Assembly: GCA_000989525.1 (NCBI GenBank)
Contig: LBON01000001.1
Coordinates: forward strand, 72,096-136,095
Direction: 5' to 3'
Source: a candidate division TM6 bacterium GW2011_GWF2_32_72
GTDB taxonomy: Bacteria; Babelota; Babeliae; Babelales; GWF2-32-72
Length of the DNA: 64,000 bases
The notes beneath the pieces are model-generated. The model ran no database searches. It saw nothing but the letters and a program-made list of their open reading frames with translations, and had not been told where the DNA came from. How positions within the stretch are numbered: position 1 is the stretch's first letter; the number at the start of each line of letters is the position of its first letter. Shown piece after piece: positions 9,813-18,221 of the stretch. Position numbers and translations under genes: made by a program.

Positions 9813-10064
9813 TTAGAAGATATCTAATTTTAGGTTGTCAAATTTATTTTTTTTAGCCTTGTAAGTGCCAACAAATTCAACCATTGCCGCATTGTCTGTA
9901 CAATATTTTGGAGATGGAGTGTAAAACTCAATTCCGCGATTCCAGCAAAATTGTTCCAAAATTTTGCTGATGTATTTATTGCAGGCAACACCGCCCACAA
10001 ATGTTACCGCACGGATACCAGGATGTTCTTTGAGCGTTAATTGGGTGAAAAATTTACTTATAGT
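9813..10064 (-). pseudogene. Duplicated 3' fragment of tsaD
   Basis: The last ~84 codons of a tsaD copy, in frame and without internal stops, but with a stop at 10065-10067 and no N-terminal domain. The segment GGVACNKYIS to the closing LDIF is nearly identical to the C-terminus of the intact tsaD at 10784-11809, and long DNA stretches around 9890-9960 match it base for base. The portion further upstream (TLKEHPGIRAVTFVGG) is more diverged. It lacks the metal-binding HxxxH, so it cannot be active TsaD. An ATG at 9998 could give a 61-residue peptide, but I regard it as a remnant. Confidence 0.9.
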
Positions 10065-10190
10065 TTATTGAAGTAATTTATTGGCGCCACAAGAATAGTT
10101 TTTAGGTTTTGACTTTGGTTGTTTGAAAAAAGTTTAGTTTTTTTTATGAATCAGCTTTATGAGTTGCGAAAAAGAGCAGCGATTTTAGAC

Positions 10191-10230
10191 ATTAAAAAGG
10201 GCCGCATATTTTTGTGCGGCCCTTTTTAAT
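10191..10230. terminator. Bidirectional terminator downstream of the small membrane-protein gene
   Basis: A perfect 16-base-pair palindrome (ATTAAAAAGGGCCGCA and complement, 8-base loop) with T-runs on both strands. It lies just beyond the stop codon at 10248. Confidence 0.9.
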
Positions 10231-10247
10231 GTTTTAGAAAATTATTT

Positions 10248-10694
10248 TTAGTTAATTTGTTTTTTTAGCTTTTCACTTTCTGCGAGTTTTTTATTGGACC
10301 ATTTTCTTAATTTTTTTGATAGTTCCCAAGTGCCGATTGATAAAGCGCCTGAAAGTGCCGTTATAGAAAGTATTTGAGACCATACAAGTGTATTACCAGA
10401 AGGTTTATGAGACCATGCAACATGTGTATTACCAGAAGGTTTAATTAGTTCTGCAGCTAATAGAAGTGTTAAGACTTGCACTACAGTTGCACTTGCCAAC
10501 ATCCCGCCTGCACCAAGTGCCCATGTGCCATAAAGTGCGGTCTTTTTGGAGGCTCTTTTTGTGTATGTACTGAATTTGCCTAAAGTTTCTTTTTTTGAAT
10601 CAGAAAGCTTTAGATATTCAGGTGTTTTTAGGCTAAGGGCATTTGCTTCGATTGCTGCTAGAAGTCCTAGACATAAAATTATAGTTTTTTTCAT
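10248..10694 (-). CDS. Small exported or membrane protein with an internal repeat, function unknown
   Basis: Not recognised. 148 residues with a signal peptide (MKKTIILCLGLLAAIEANA), two hydrophobic segments (about 53-83 and 106-122) and a Lys-rich tail. Between the helices an 8-residue unit KPSGNTxx occurs twice (KPSGNTHVAWSH then KPSGNTLVWS). At the DNA level this is a tandem duplication (10376-10407 and 10409-10443) differing by a 3-base indel. Ribosome site AGGAAA lies upstream. The gene follows tsaD, and its likely paralogue at 9413-9714 follows the tsaD fragment. Confidence 0.75.
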   Translation of the reverse strand: MKKTIILCLGLLAAIEANALSLKTPEYLKLSDSKKETLGKFSTYTKRASKKTALYGTWALGAGGMLASATVVQVLTLLLAAELIKPSGNTHVAWSHKPSGNTLVWSQILSITALSGALSIGTWELSKKLRKWSNKKLAESEKLKKQIN

Positions 10695-10783
10695 TGATTT
10701 CCTATTTTGTTTTGGTTAAAGGTTATATATTACTTTTACTTAGTTTGTGATTTTTCTTGTGTTTCGTCAAATGGGGTCACTAT

Positions 10784-11809
10784 TTAGAATATATCTAATG
10801 ACAAGTTGTCAAATTTACCTTCTTTAGCCTTATAGCTGGCCACAAATGCAACCATTGCCGCATTGTCTGTACAATATTTTGGGGATGGGGTGTAGAACTC
10901 AATTCCGCGATTCCAGCAAAATTGTTCCAAACTCTTGCTAATGTATTTATTACAGGCAACACCGCCTACAAATGTCACCCCTTTTATTCGAGGATTGATT
11001 TTGAGCGCAAGTTTTAGCTTTTGTAGGAAGATATCCTTGATACAAACAAGTAGGGAGCTTGCAACCTGTTTTTGGAGTTCTTTGTCATTTTTGTTTAAAA
11101 ATGTTTTTGTTTCTAAATTGTAGGCGCCTTTGGTTACAAGATCGTAAAGAACAGCCGTTTTTAAGCCTGAAAAACTAAAATTTATTGAATTGTTTTTGTT
11201 GCGAGGATATTTAAAGAAGTCTTCAAAGTTTGCTTCTTGACCAAGCTTTTCAATGACTGGTCCACCAGGGTAAGGTAAATTTATAAGCTTTGCTACTTTA
11301 TCAAAACATTCGCCGGCGGCATCGTCTAGTGTTTCACTAATTACTTTATATTTTCCGTAGTCTTCTACCAAGTATAAAGAAGTGTGCCCACCAGATGCTG
11401 TTATGCAAAGATGAGGGAATGGGGGTCTGTTTTCAATAAAAGATGAAAATATATGTGCTTCTAGATGGTCTATGCCAATAATATTTTTGTGCTTGGCAAA
11501 TGCAAGTGCCTTGGCAAAACAAACCCCAACTAACAGAGATCCAGGAAGCCCCGGCTTGTTTGTTACCGCTATAGTTTCTATTTCATCAAGGGTCACAGAG
11601 GCTTCATTTAAAGCAGACTGAACAATTAAATTTATTTTTTCAAGGTGGGATCGAGAAGCAAGCTCTGGAACAACGCCGCCAAATTTTTTGTGAAGTTCTA
11701 TTTGTGAATAAAGTTTGCTAGAAAGAACGCCATGTTCAGGTGAATAAACAGATGCGGCGGTTTCGTCGCATGAACTTTCTATTGCTAAAATTAAATTATT
11801 TTTAAGCAT
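10784..11809 (-). CDS. tsaD: tRNA threonylcarbamoyladenosine biosynthesis protein TsaD
   Basis: Transfers the threonylcarbamoyl group to A37 of ANN-decoding tRNAs, working with TsaB/TsaE-type partners. It begins with the ASKHA nucleotide-binding fold (LAIESSCDETAAS). The metal-binding pair H115 and H119 lies in IDHLEAH, TASGGHTSL is the phosphate loop, and the third metal ligand is the Asp in CTDNAAM (about 315). 341 residues, full length. The start codon overlaps the end of the upstream gene (11802-12464) by 8 bases, which indicates coupling. Its 3' end has been duplicated at 9813-10064. Confidence 0.97.
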   Translation of the reverse strand: MLKNNLILAIESSCDETAASVYSPEHGVLSSKLYSQIELHKKFGGVVPELASRSHLEKINLIVQSALNEASVTLDEIETIAVTNKPGLPGSLLVGVCFAKALAFAKHKNIIGIDHLEAHIFSSFIENRPPFPHLCITASGGHTSLYLVEDYGKYKVISETLDDAAGECFDKVAKLINLPYPGGPVIEKLGQEANFEDFFKYPRNKNNSINFSFSGLKTAVLYDLVTKGAYNLETKTFLNKNDKELQKQVASSLLVCIKDIFLQKLKLALKINPRIKGVTFVGGVACNKYISKSLEQFCWNRGIEFYTPSPKYCTDNAAMVAFVASYKAKEGKFDNLSLDIF

Positions 11810-12464
11810 GGTCGTAAATTGAATTGTTTTGGGTTAATTGCATGGAGGATTTTCCTATGGTTTTTTCTTCTTTGGCAACCTTTGGGTGTGTGTTTTTAAA
11901 TTTAAGAGATTTGAGAGCTCCCATTGTTTGTATATCTTGTAGCTCGCTTTGGGAGATATCGTGGTTTAAATATATCTTTGGAAGTTTTAAGATTGTATCA
12001 TCTAGGCAAAATTTTTCTGTTTCTACTTTTTTTATAGTTTTGCTCGGCATTAAAAAAACAATTGCATTTTCCGGTATTTTTATGCCGTCAGAGGATTCAA
12101 TTTTGGTTATATCCCAAATCATTTTTTTGTCGATCAAGTCTGTCTCTGGTTGCGGTTCTAATTTGAAAAGTAATGTTTTGCCACAAGTTTCTAAAAATTG
12201 AACAGTATTTTCATCCGTTTTATGCTTAAAATCTTCTGTAAAAATGTAATATAGGGTGCTATTTTTTTTGGATTGAATTAGAAATGACTCATTGTCAAAC
12301 TCTATCTGATTGCCATTAAAATAAGCATATAGTTTTAGGGGTGATTTGCTTATTGAATCAACTGATCCTAAAAATGTTTTTTGTTCAAGAAGTTCTGATC
12401 TTGTGGCTCTTGCGTAGCTGGTCAAGAAGAGTGATGTTAATATCACCAGGGTTTTGATTTTCAT
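11802..12464 (-). CDS. Exported protein of unknown function upstream of tsaD
   Basis: Not recognised. 220 residues with a Sec signal peptide (MKIKTLVILTSLFLTSYARA). The mature part is rich in beta-strand-like segments and includes two cysteines (in ETCGKTLL and EKFCLDDT) that could form a disulfide. There are no further membrane helices. Its end overlaps the start of tsaD by 8 bases, so the two are expressed together, though that need not imply related function. It is separated from the plus-strand gene at 12660 by a 195-base AT-rich divergent promoter region. Confidence 0.75.
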   Translation of the reverse strand: MKIKTLVILTSLFLTSYARATRSELLEQKTFLGSVDSISKSPLKLYAYFNGNQIEFDNESFLIQSKKNSTLYYIFTEDFKHKTDENTVQFLETCGKTLLFKLEPQPETDLIDKKMIWDITKIESSDGIKIPENAIVFLMPSKTIKKVETEKFCLDDTILKLPKIYLNHDISQSELQDIQTMGALKSLKFKNTHPKVAKEEKTIGKSSMQLTQNNSIYDHA

Positions 12465-12659
12465 TATAAATCCTTTTCTTTGATACAGATTTCTAAGTTC
12501 AACACTTTAGTTTTGGTTTATATTTTATTTAGGCCATCAGGATAAAATACATAGAATATCTGTTAATATTGGTTTTATTTCAAAAAATTAATTAAACTTA
12601 AAGAATACTTAATTTATTATTTTTTTAAAGAATTTACCATTTAATTGATGGGAAAATGA

Positions 12660-13175
12660 ATGTTTGATTGGTTTAAAAAAGCAGTTCATAAGGCGGTGTT
12701 AAGCGAACAGTCAACGACAAGGTTGGCCGTTTCTTTTTGTTTGGGCGTTTATATAGCGTTTTCACCATTCTTTTTAATGCATACATGGATGGCAATAGCT
12801 TTTAGTTGGTTGTTTGGTTTGAATTTTGCAATGATGTTCGCAGCTTCTTTTTTGATTAATAATCCTTGGACAATGGTTCCAGTGTATTTATTAAGTTATT
12901 TTTTTGGCCATTACTTTTTATTTTATATCTTTAACATTGAGTCTTGCGTATGGAATCCTACTTTTTTAAATGGCCTTAATGCATATTTAAGTAGCACTTT
13001 TGGTATACCTGAATTTTGTATGACCACATTTTTTGTGGGTGGAAATCTGTTGGGTGCAATTGTGGCATTTGCGAGTTATCCTTTTGTAAAATTGTTTTTT
13101 GAAAAAACGGCAATAGCTATTCAAGAATTTAAATCTAAAAAGAAAGGCCTGGATGAAGATATTGGCTCAGAATAA
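12660..13175 (+). CDS. DUF2062 membrane protein
   Basis: Inner-membrane protein of the DUF2062 family, function unknown. Recognised by the segment RLAVSFCLGVYIAFSPF followed by the NNPWTMVPVYLLSYFFG helix with its conserved Asn-Pro-x-Thr. Three or four hydrophobic helices are followed by a basic C-terminal tail (KSKKKG). 171 residues, normal for the family. Its last 23 bases overlap smpB in another frame, so smpB translation is probably coupled to it. Confidence 0.85.
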   Translation: MFDWFKKAVHKAVLSEQSTTRLAVSFCLGVYIAFSPFFLMHTWMAIAFSWLFGLNFAMMFAASFLINNPWTMVPVYLLSYFFGHYFLFYIFNIESCVWNPTFLNGLNAYLSSTFGIPEFCMTTFFVGGNLLGAIVAFASYPFVKLFFEKTAIAIQEFKSKKKGLDEDIGSE

Positions 13176-13617
13176 AAAAGCTCTTTTTGATTATCATATT
13201 TTGGAAAATATTGAGGCTGGAATTGTTTTAACGGGTGATGAAGTTAAATCTTTGCGTGCGGGTAAGGCAAACTTAACAGGATCTTTTGCAACGGTTCACC
13301 AAGGTGAGCTATTTTTATTAAATGCTCATATTTCTATTTATTCACATGCTTTTGGCCCTCAAAAAAAAGACGAGGAGGCTACTCGCAGCAGAAAATTACT
13401 TTTGCATAAAAAAGAGTTGCACAGGTTGATGGGTGATATTTCCAAAAAAGGCATCACAATAATTCCCTTAAAATTATATTTTAATGAAAAAAATCGCGTT
13501 AAAGTTGATCTTGGCATAGCAAAACATAAAAAAATGGCTGATAAACGAAGTGCCTTGCGTGAAAAAGATATTGCGCGCGATACGGCTCGTGAACTTAAGA
13601 ATGTCAGGGGTATTTGA
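13153..13617 (+). CDS. smpB: SsrA-binding protein SmpB
   Basis: Binds tmRNA and brings it to stalled ribosomes. The N-terminus has the conserved pattern NKKALFDYHI, then EAGIVLTGDEVKSLR and KANLTGSFA. The C-terminal tail is basic (KHKKMADKRSALREKDI and following), as needed for entering the mRNA channel. 154 residues, full length. It starts inside the upstream DUF2062 gene and is followed 57 bases later by the tmRNA gene itself, the classic smpB-ssrA linkage. Confidence 0.97.
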   Translation: MKILAQNKKALFDYHILENIEAGIVLTGDEVKSLRAGKANLTGSFATVHQGELFLLNAHISIYSHAFGPQKKDEEATRSRKLLLHKKELHRLMGDISKKGITIIPLKLYFNEKNRVKVDLGIAKHKKMADKRSALREKDIARDTARELKNVRGI

Positions 13618-13674
13618 CAAAAGCCCTGAAAAGTTTACAGTTAGAATTAAATCTAAAAAATCTTTGAAATTTCT

Positions 13675-14085
13675 GGGGGCGTACTGGCTTCGACGGGGTA
13701 TAGATGGTTTTGAGAGCATGTCGAGCTTTGATTGGGTGCTCGTTAAAAAATCGGTCAAACAAAATAAATGCAGAATCTTTTGTTTCTGTTGTTAAGTCCT
13801 TCTTTAGTTCGCTATTTGGCGGATCCGAAATGGTTCCTTCAGTAGCTTAATTTAGGCACTTAGCCTTGTTGCAAGGCTCACCTGTTGGCTGAGTAACACG
13901 TATAACTTAGACGGGTCTGTTGAGTTAGGATTTTTGGTTTTGTAGCTCAATTAGTATCACCAAACCGACTTGCAAACTGATCTTTGCTTTCAAGGTGGCT
14001 TGCACAGTATAATTGGAAGATAAGCATGTAGCGCTTGAAGCTTGACATATTTCGGACATGGGTTCGATTCCCATCGCCTCCACCA
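13675..14085 (+). ncRNA. ssrA: Transfer-messenger RNA (tmRNA, SsrA)
   Basis: Rescues stalled ribosomes and tags their products. The 5' end GGGGGCGTACTGGCTTCGAC and the 3' end, with T-arm ATGGGTTCGATTCCCAT and CGCCTCCACCA, are diagnostic. The 7-base acceptor stem GGGGGCG pairs with CGCCTCC with one G-U pair, and the CCA is encoded. The best tag frame starts at GCA (13770-13772) and ends at TAA (13848-13850). It gives 26 codons: AESFVSVV at the start and MVPSVA at the end, plus the alanine carried by the tmRNA. That tag is long compared with the usual ~10 residues. The resume codon is inferred, not proven. Confidence 0.97.
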
Positions 14086-14095
14086 GATTTTATTT

Positions 14096-14123
14096 AGACG
14101 GCCTTGCTGGGCCGTCTTTTTTT
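14096..14123 (+). terminator. Terminator of tmRNA
   Basis: An 8-base-pair GC-rich hairpin (AGACGGCC with GGCCGTCT) is followed by a run of T residues. It starts 10 bases after the tmRNA CCA end. Confidence 0.92.
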
Positions 14124-14193
14124 GACTTAATTTAAAGTGTTTATATACTTTAAGCATTAAGTTATATTTTTAATTCCCCAATAAAAGGTTTTT

Positions 14194-16236
14194 ATGATTA
14201 AAATTAGTAAAGCTTTCGCTTTGATTTTATGTTTGATTTCTTGTTGCCCCGTGTTGAATATTATTGCTACCGAGCCGGATTTAATAAATTCCGAAGTCAC
14301 CATAGAGAACAAAAACGTGTCTGTTGGCACAGACTTTCTAAAAGAACAAAGGTCTATTTATGCTGGAATAGGAGAACAGGTCCTTAAGGGTTATACAAAA
14401 TTGGCCCCAAAAGAAAAAGAAATTATTGATCTTGGCAATTCTCAACAAAATTTATTTGGGCATCTTAGAAAAGTTGGTCAGAATTTTGCAAAGTTGAATA
14501 AAACAAAATTAAATGATCTGCAAAAGCGTGACCTTGTCTTTCGAATGTTTGATGAGCATGAAATCGGCTTGCCTAAACTTTCAAGAATTATGCTGGAATC
14601 AAGAGTACAATCAGATTTGGGAATTTTAGTTGGTGATGATATTACAAGGCCAGAGCTTAATCTTCTAAATAGAATTAAAAGAACGAGCACTGTTTTGGGT
14701 GAAGCACAATTGGCAAGAAATTTGATTGATCCATTCAGAGACTTTAATACAATAAAACGTCGTCAAAATTTTTTAAAAGTATTGGTTGAAGATAAAGAAC
14801 TGTTTAATACATTGGATGGACTCTTAGGTGAAATTGGATCATTTGAATCTGATTTTCTTAAAATTTGGATGGACATAGACGAGGCTTTGCGAAAATCTCT
14901 TGAGCAAAATGTTTTTTATTCTCAGCCTTGGCTTAGGTGGATGAATAAACGAGTAGTCCCTATGGAGATTTTTGGTCGAGAGCCAGAAGTTAAGCTGCTT
15001 GTAAATACTTCAGTTTTAGCTCTTTTAGTGGGTTGTCTTTATTGCTTAAAATACGATAAGAGGTTTTTTAATATTTCTAAACCTACGATACTAGCCTCAT
15101 TACCTGCGCTTTCTGGGTTTGCTGCAGGTGGGTTAGTCGACAGCATAGATTATTTTTTTGGATTAAAAGGAGAAATGGAGATTTTTAGTTACTTGCAGAG
15201 TGGTTTAATTGAACTTTCTAAACTTGTTCGTTTTTGTAAAGAAATAGAGAATCAACTAAAAGGTTTTGATGAATTTAAATTGTTTGATGGTTTTGGGGAT
15301 TTAGAAGGATTGGCAAACAAGGCGGCTTACCTTTCAGATGAAATTTCAGACTTAACACGATTGCTTGAAAAAAATACTTTTAAAAAGTCTGGATCATATT
15401 ATTTTACTTTACGCGCAAGAGTTTTGGTTGCTTATAAAAAAGCAAAAGAAGTTGAAAAAGAAACTGTTGCTGTTCTAAAGGGACTTGGTGAGCTAGATGC
15501 CTTTTTATCTATGGCGCGTCTTTATAATGAACACTCAGATAAGCCTAATAAGTTTACTTTTGTAGAATTGGTGGAGCGCGATTTACCATATTTAAAAATA
15601 GATGCTTACTGGAATCCATTTTTGGATTCGAGCAGAGCTGTTTCAAACAGCATTGAACTTGGTTATGACTGTAAGACACAAAATGCAATTGTAACAGGTG
15701 CAAACGCTGGTGGTAAATCCACAAATTTAAAATCTATTGTTATTTCAACAATTTTAGCTCAATCATACGGAATTGCTCCAGCAAAAGGTATGACTATTAC
15801 ACCATTTAGCAATATTCAAACTTATTTGAATATTACAGACGATATTGCCGCAGGTCTTTCACACTTTAAGTCTGAGGCAAAGCGTGCTAAAGAGATTATG
15901 CAAGGCGTTGAAACATTTAAAAATAAAGGTTTTGTGCTTTCTGTTGTGGATGAAATGTTTATTGGCACCAGCCCAGAAAAGGGTTCAGAATTATCATGTA
16001 AATTTATGGAAAAAATGATCTCTTTCCCTTATAACATGTGTATTTTTGCGACTCATTACCCAGCGGTTACTCTTTTACAAGAAAAACAGCCTGAAAATGT
16101 TATAAATTTCTGCGTTGGCACACCTATAAAAAATGAAAATGGCAAATTGGTATATCCATATACTTTAGCTCCTGGCATAGGCCGTGTGAATGTGGCGGAT
16201 GACATTATCAAAGAAGAAGACATTTTTAAGTTATAA
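14194..16236 (+). CDS. MutS-like ATPase with signal peptide and internal membrane segments
   Basis: 680 residues. The C-terminal domain is a MutS-type ABC ATPase: Walker A GANAGGKST at 502-510, Walker B LSVVDE ending at 587, and a switch His in FATHYPAV (about 621). Residues ~165-208 resemble the MutS core (LGEAQLARNLIDPFRD then RRQNFLKVLVEDKELF). It lacks the mismatch-recognition domain. Unusually, it begins with a hydrophobic signal-like segment (7-25) and has two further hydrophobic stretches (about 268-285 and 298-315). TM-containing MutS-related proteins of unknown role are known in some bacteria; a housekeeping mismatch-repair role is unlikely. It is followed 11 bases later by a degenerate paralogue. 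Confidence 0.8.
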   Translation: MIKISKAFALILCLISCCPVLNIIATEPDLINSEVTIENKNVSVGTDFLKEQRSIYAGIGEQVLKGYTKLAPKEKEIIDLGNSQQNLFGHLRKVGQNFAKLNKTKLNDLQKRDLVFRMFDEHEIGLPKLSRIMLESRVQSDLGILVGDDITRPELNLLNRIKRTSTVLGEAQLARNLIDPFRDFNTIKRRQNFLKVLVEDKELFNTLDGLLGEIGSFESDFLKIWMDIDEALRKSLEQNVFYSQPWLRWMNKRVVPMEIFGREPEVKLLVNTSVLALLVGCLYCLKYDKRFFNISKPTILASLPALSGFAAGGLVDSIDYFFGLKGEMEIFSYLQSGLIELSKLVRFCKEIENQLKGFDEFKLFDGFGDLEGLANKAAYLSDEISDLTRLLEKNTFKKSGSYYFTLRARVLVAYKKAKEVEKETVAVLKGLGELDAFLSMARLYNEHSDKPNKFTFVELVERDLPYLKIDAYWNPFLDSSRAVSNSIELGYDCKTQNAIVTGANAGGKSTNLKSIVISTILAQSYGIAPAKGMTITPFSNIQTYLNITDDIAAGLSHFKSEAKRAKEIMQGVETFKNKGFVLSVVDEMFIGTSPEKGSELSCKFMEKMISFPYNMCIFATHYPAVTLLQEKQPENVINFCVGTPIKNENGKLVYPYTLAPGIGRVNVADDIIKEEDIFKL

Positions 16237-16247
16237 AGGAATAAGTT

Positions 16248-18080
16248 ATGTTAATTAAAATTATAAGAAATTCAGTGCTTGTTTTTATTGTTGGTTGTAG
16301 TCCTTTGTTTGGATTTACGGAGGATAATTCAGGCTTGGTGCAAACGGAATTTTTCAGGGCAAAATCTTGCAATGGTTTAAAGAATAAAGAGAATTTGGGT
16401 TATAGCTTAGTAGACAAACAAGTTTCTAGGCGGGATTATTTAGGTAATAAGAAGTTAACTTTGGGGGAGAGCCAAAAGTTGATTTTTGATTTATTGAAAA
16501 AAAATAATTCTAGCTCTTTAGATGCTGAGGCGTTAAACGATTCAGGTGTTTTTTTCAATTCAACAAATCAAGGCTCCGGCTTTATTAAAGCCTTAGATTG
16601 TATGTCTAAATTAGGGTTCATTTGCTTAGCAAATAAATTAGCAGAGCCTATATCTGATATTAAAAAATTAAAGATGAGACAACTTTTTGTAAAGGCACTT
16701 GTTGAAAACGAAGTTCTGTTTAATTCTTTGAATGAGAATCTTGTTTTAGCAGCAGCAAATGAGCAAGGAATAATTGAACTTTGGTCGGCTGTTGACCCTA
16801 TAAAAAATAGACTTTTACGCAATGAATACTTTGGTAAACGTTTTTCTGGCGCAAATAGTAGTTCTATGGCTATGGAGTTAAAATTCAGACTTAAACATCT
16901 TAAGGCTCCATTGATTGCAGGATCTCCATGGATTGTTGGTATAATTGCAGGTTTAGCCGCAAAAAAGATTTTACCTTCTGAGCAGGGTATTTTTTTGAAG
17001 TTGTTTTTTGGTAAAGATTTAACAACTATTAAAGGCTCTAGTGAGTATGTTTCAGAATATATGGTTACAGGGTGGCCTAAAGAGGTTAAAGATTTAAAGA
17101 ATTTAAATATTTTGAATGCTATTCCGCACATTATGGAAAAAGGAACTCGTGTTGGGGTTGTTGCGGCTTGGGCTTGGCTAACTTTGAGTAGCCTAAATTC
17201 TGATAAAAAACGAATGGATGCAGTTGTTGCGGCTCAGGAACAAATGATAGAGTTAGCAAGGTTTACAGAAGCTGCAAAAGGTTTAGCAAAGACTATAGAA
17301 GAAGTGAGTTTGATTGAAGCCTTTGATGGTTTTGATTCCTCGTTTATAAAAAAATATTCAGAAATTACAGTAGAGCTTAAAGAATTATTAGAAGAGCTGG
17401 GAAGTCTTACTTTCAAGGGCTGGGCTTCTTATTTCTCAAGAGCCGGTAAAGTCTTGGTTGTTTATAAAAAAGCAATGGTTTTACGAGATCAATTGATTCC
17501 TATGATGGAATTTGTAGGTGAAGTTGATACCTGTGTTGCTGTTGTAAAGATGATTAAAAAACATCAAAACAGCGAAAGACAGTTTACATTTGTTGATGTG
17601 AATCAAGCGCCAACTCCATTTATGAGTTTTTCAAATTGTTGGAATCCATTTGATAAAGATGATAAATCTTTGTCTTCTGCTCAGTTGGGTGGTGATTCAG
17701 TATGTGGTCAGGCAAGATCCTCTGGTTCTGAAGCAAGTATAAACTGCACGGCTGTTACTCGCGCATTGATGTTGGCTCAAAGTTATGGTGTTGCGCCGGC
17801 AAGCAGTTTTGCCTTTACTCCATTTACAAGAATTATTCCATCCTTGCATTTGAATACTGTTGGCATGTCAGCAGAAGTTGCAGAACAAAAACGCGTTGAG
17901 AAGATCAATAAAAAAGCTTTTGAAAATAGCACAGGTTTTACATTTATAGGGTCTGATAACTTTAGTGATAATGTAGGTTACGATTTGGCTCAAGCTAATT
18001 TAAATAGCTTGAAGTCTGTTTTGAGCAATAGACAAACAAACATTTGTTTATTGTCATCAAAGCATGCTTTAAATTTTTAA
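16248..18080 (+). CDS. Degenerate MutS-like paralogue (pseudo-ATPase) with signal peptide
   Basis: 610 residues, uninterrupted, and paralogous to the preceding protein along most of its length. Shared landmarks are the core motif (LANKLAEPISD, then KMRQLFVKALVENEVLF), the FTFV...CWNPFD segment before the P-loop and LAQSYGVAPASSFAFTPF after it. The Walker A loop is replaced by a non-functional sequence (GQARSSGSEAS). The Walker B aspartate-glutamate has become SDN, and the switch His region reads LLSSKHAL. It should not hydrolyse ATP, yet the frame is intact, which suggests a retained structural or regulatory role, perhaps as partner of the active protein. Signal peptide at 1-23 and hydrophobic stretches near 224-240 and 300-315. 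Confidence 0.75.
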   Translation: MLIKIIRNSVLVFIVGCSPLFGFTEDNSGLVQTEFFRAKSCNGLKNKENLGYSLVDKQVSRRDYLGNKKLTLGESQKLIFDLLKKNNSSSLDAEALNDSGVFFNSTNQGSGFIKALDCMSKLGFICLANKLAEPISDIKKLKMRQLFVKALVENEVLFNSLNENLVLAAANEQGIIELWSAVDPIKNRLLRNEYFGKRFSGANSSSMAMELKFRLKHLKAPLIAGSPWIVGIIAGLAAKKILPSEQGIFLKLFFGKDLTTIKGSSEYVSEYMVTGWPKEVKDLKNLNILNAIPHIMEKGTRVGVVAAWAWLTLSSLNSDKKRMDAVVAAQEQMIELARFTEAAKGLAKTIEEVSLIEAFDGFDSSFIKKYSEITVELKELLEELGSLTFKGWASYFSRAGKVLVVYKKAMVLRDQLIPMMEFVGEVDTCVAVVKMIKKHQNSERQFTFVDVNQAPTPFMSFSNCWNPFDKDDKSLSSAQLGGDSVCGQARSSGSEASINCTAVTRALMLAQSYGVAPASSFAFTPFTRIIPSLHLNTVGMSAEVAEQKRVEKINKKAFENSTGFTFIGSDNFSDNVGYDLAQANLNSLKSVLSNRQTNICLLSSKHALNF

Positions 18081-18103
18081 ATCTTTATTAAATTTACAGT
18101 TTT

Positions 18104-18134
18104 AAAAGAGCGGCCTACGAGCCGCTCTTTTTTA
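18104..18134 (+). terminator. Terminator after the MutS-like pair
   Basis: An 11-base-pair hairpin (AAAAGAGCGGC with its complement, 6-base loop) followed by T residues, 24 bases after the stop codon. It closes the two-gene unit 14194-18080. Confidence 0.92.
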
Positions 18135-18221
18135 TGTTCAAAATCCAATTTACGAATTGATTAAAAGTATTTATATTGGGTACTTATCTTTTTTTTAATC
18201 AAAGCGTTTCTAGGAGTAAAA

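Noticed and set aside
9606-9827. 73-codon plus-strand frame across the small-gene spacer
   Set aside because: Antisense to the frameshifted small gene and the tsaD fragment spacer, without a ribosome site.
11824-12201. 125-codon plus-strand frame
   Set aside because: Antisense to the exported protein upstream of tsaD, which has a signal peptide and is coupled to tsaD; no independent start signal.
14194-16236. Housekeeping mismatch-repair MutS
   Set aside because: It lacks the mismatch-recognition domain with its Phe-x-Glu motif, is shorter than MutS1 and carries hydrophobic segments.
16568-17131. 187-codon open frame on the minus strand
   Set aside because: It lies entirely inside the degenerate MutS-like gene, has no ribosome site and has a composition expected of an antisense frame.
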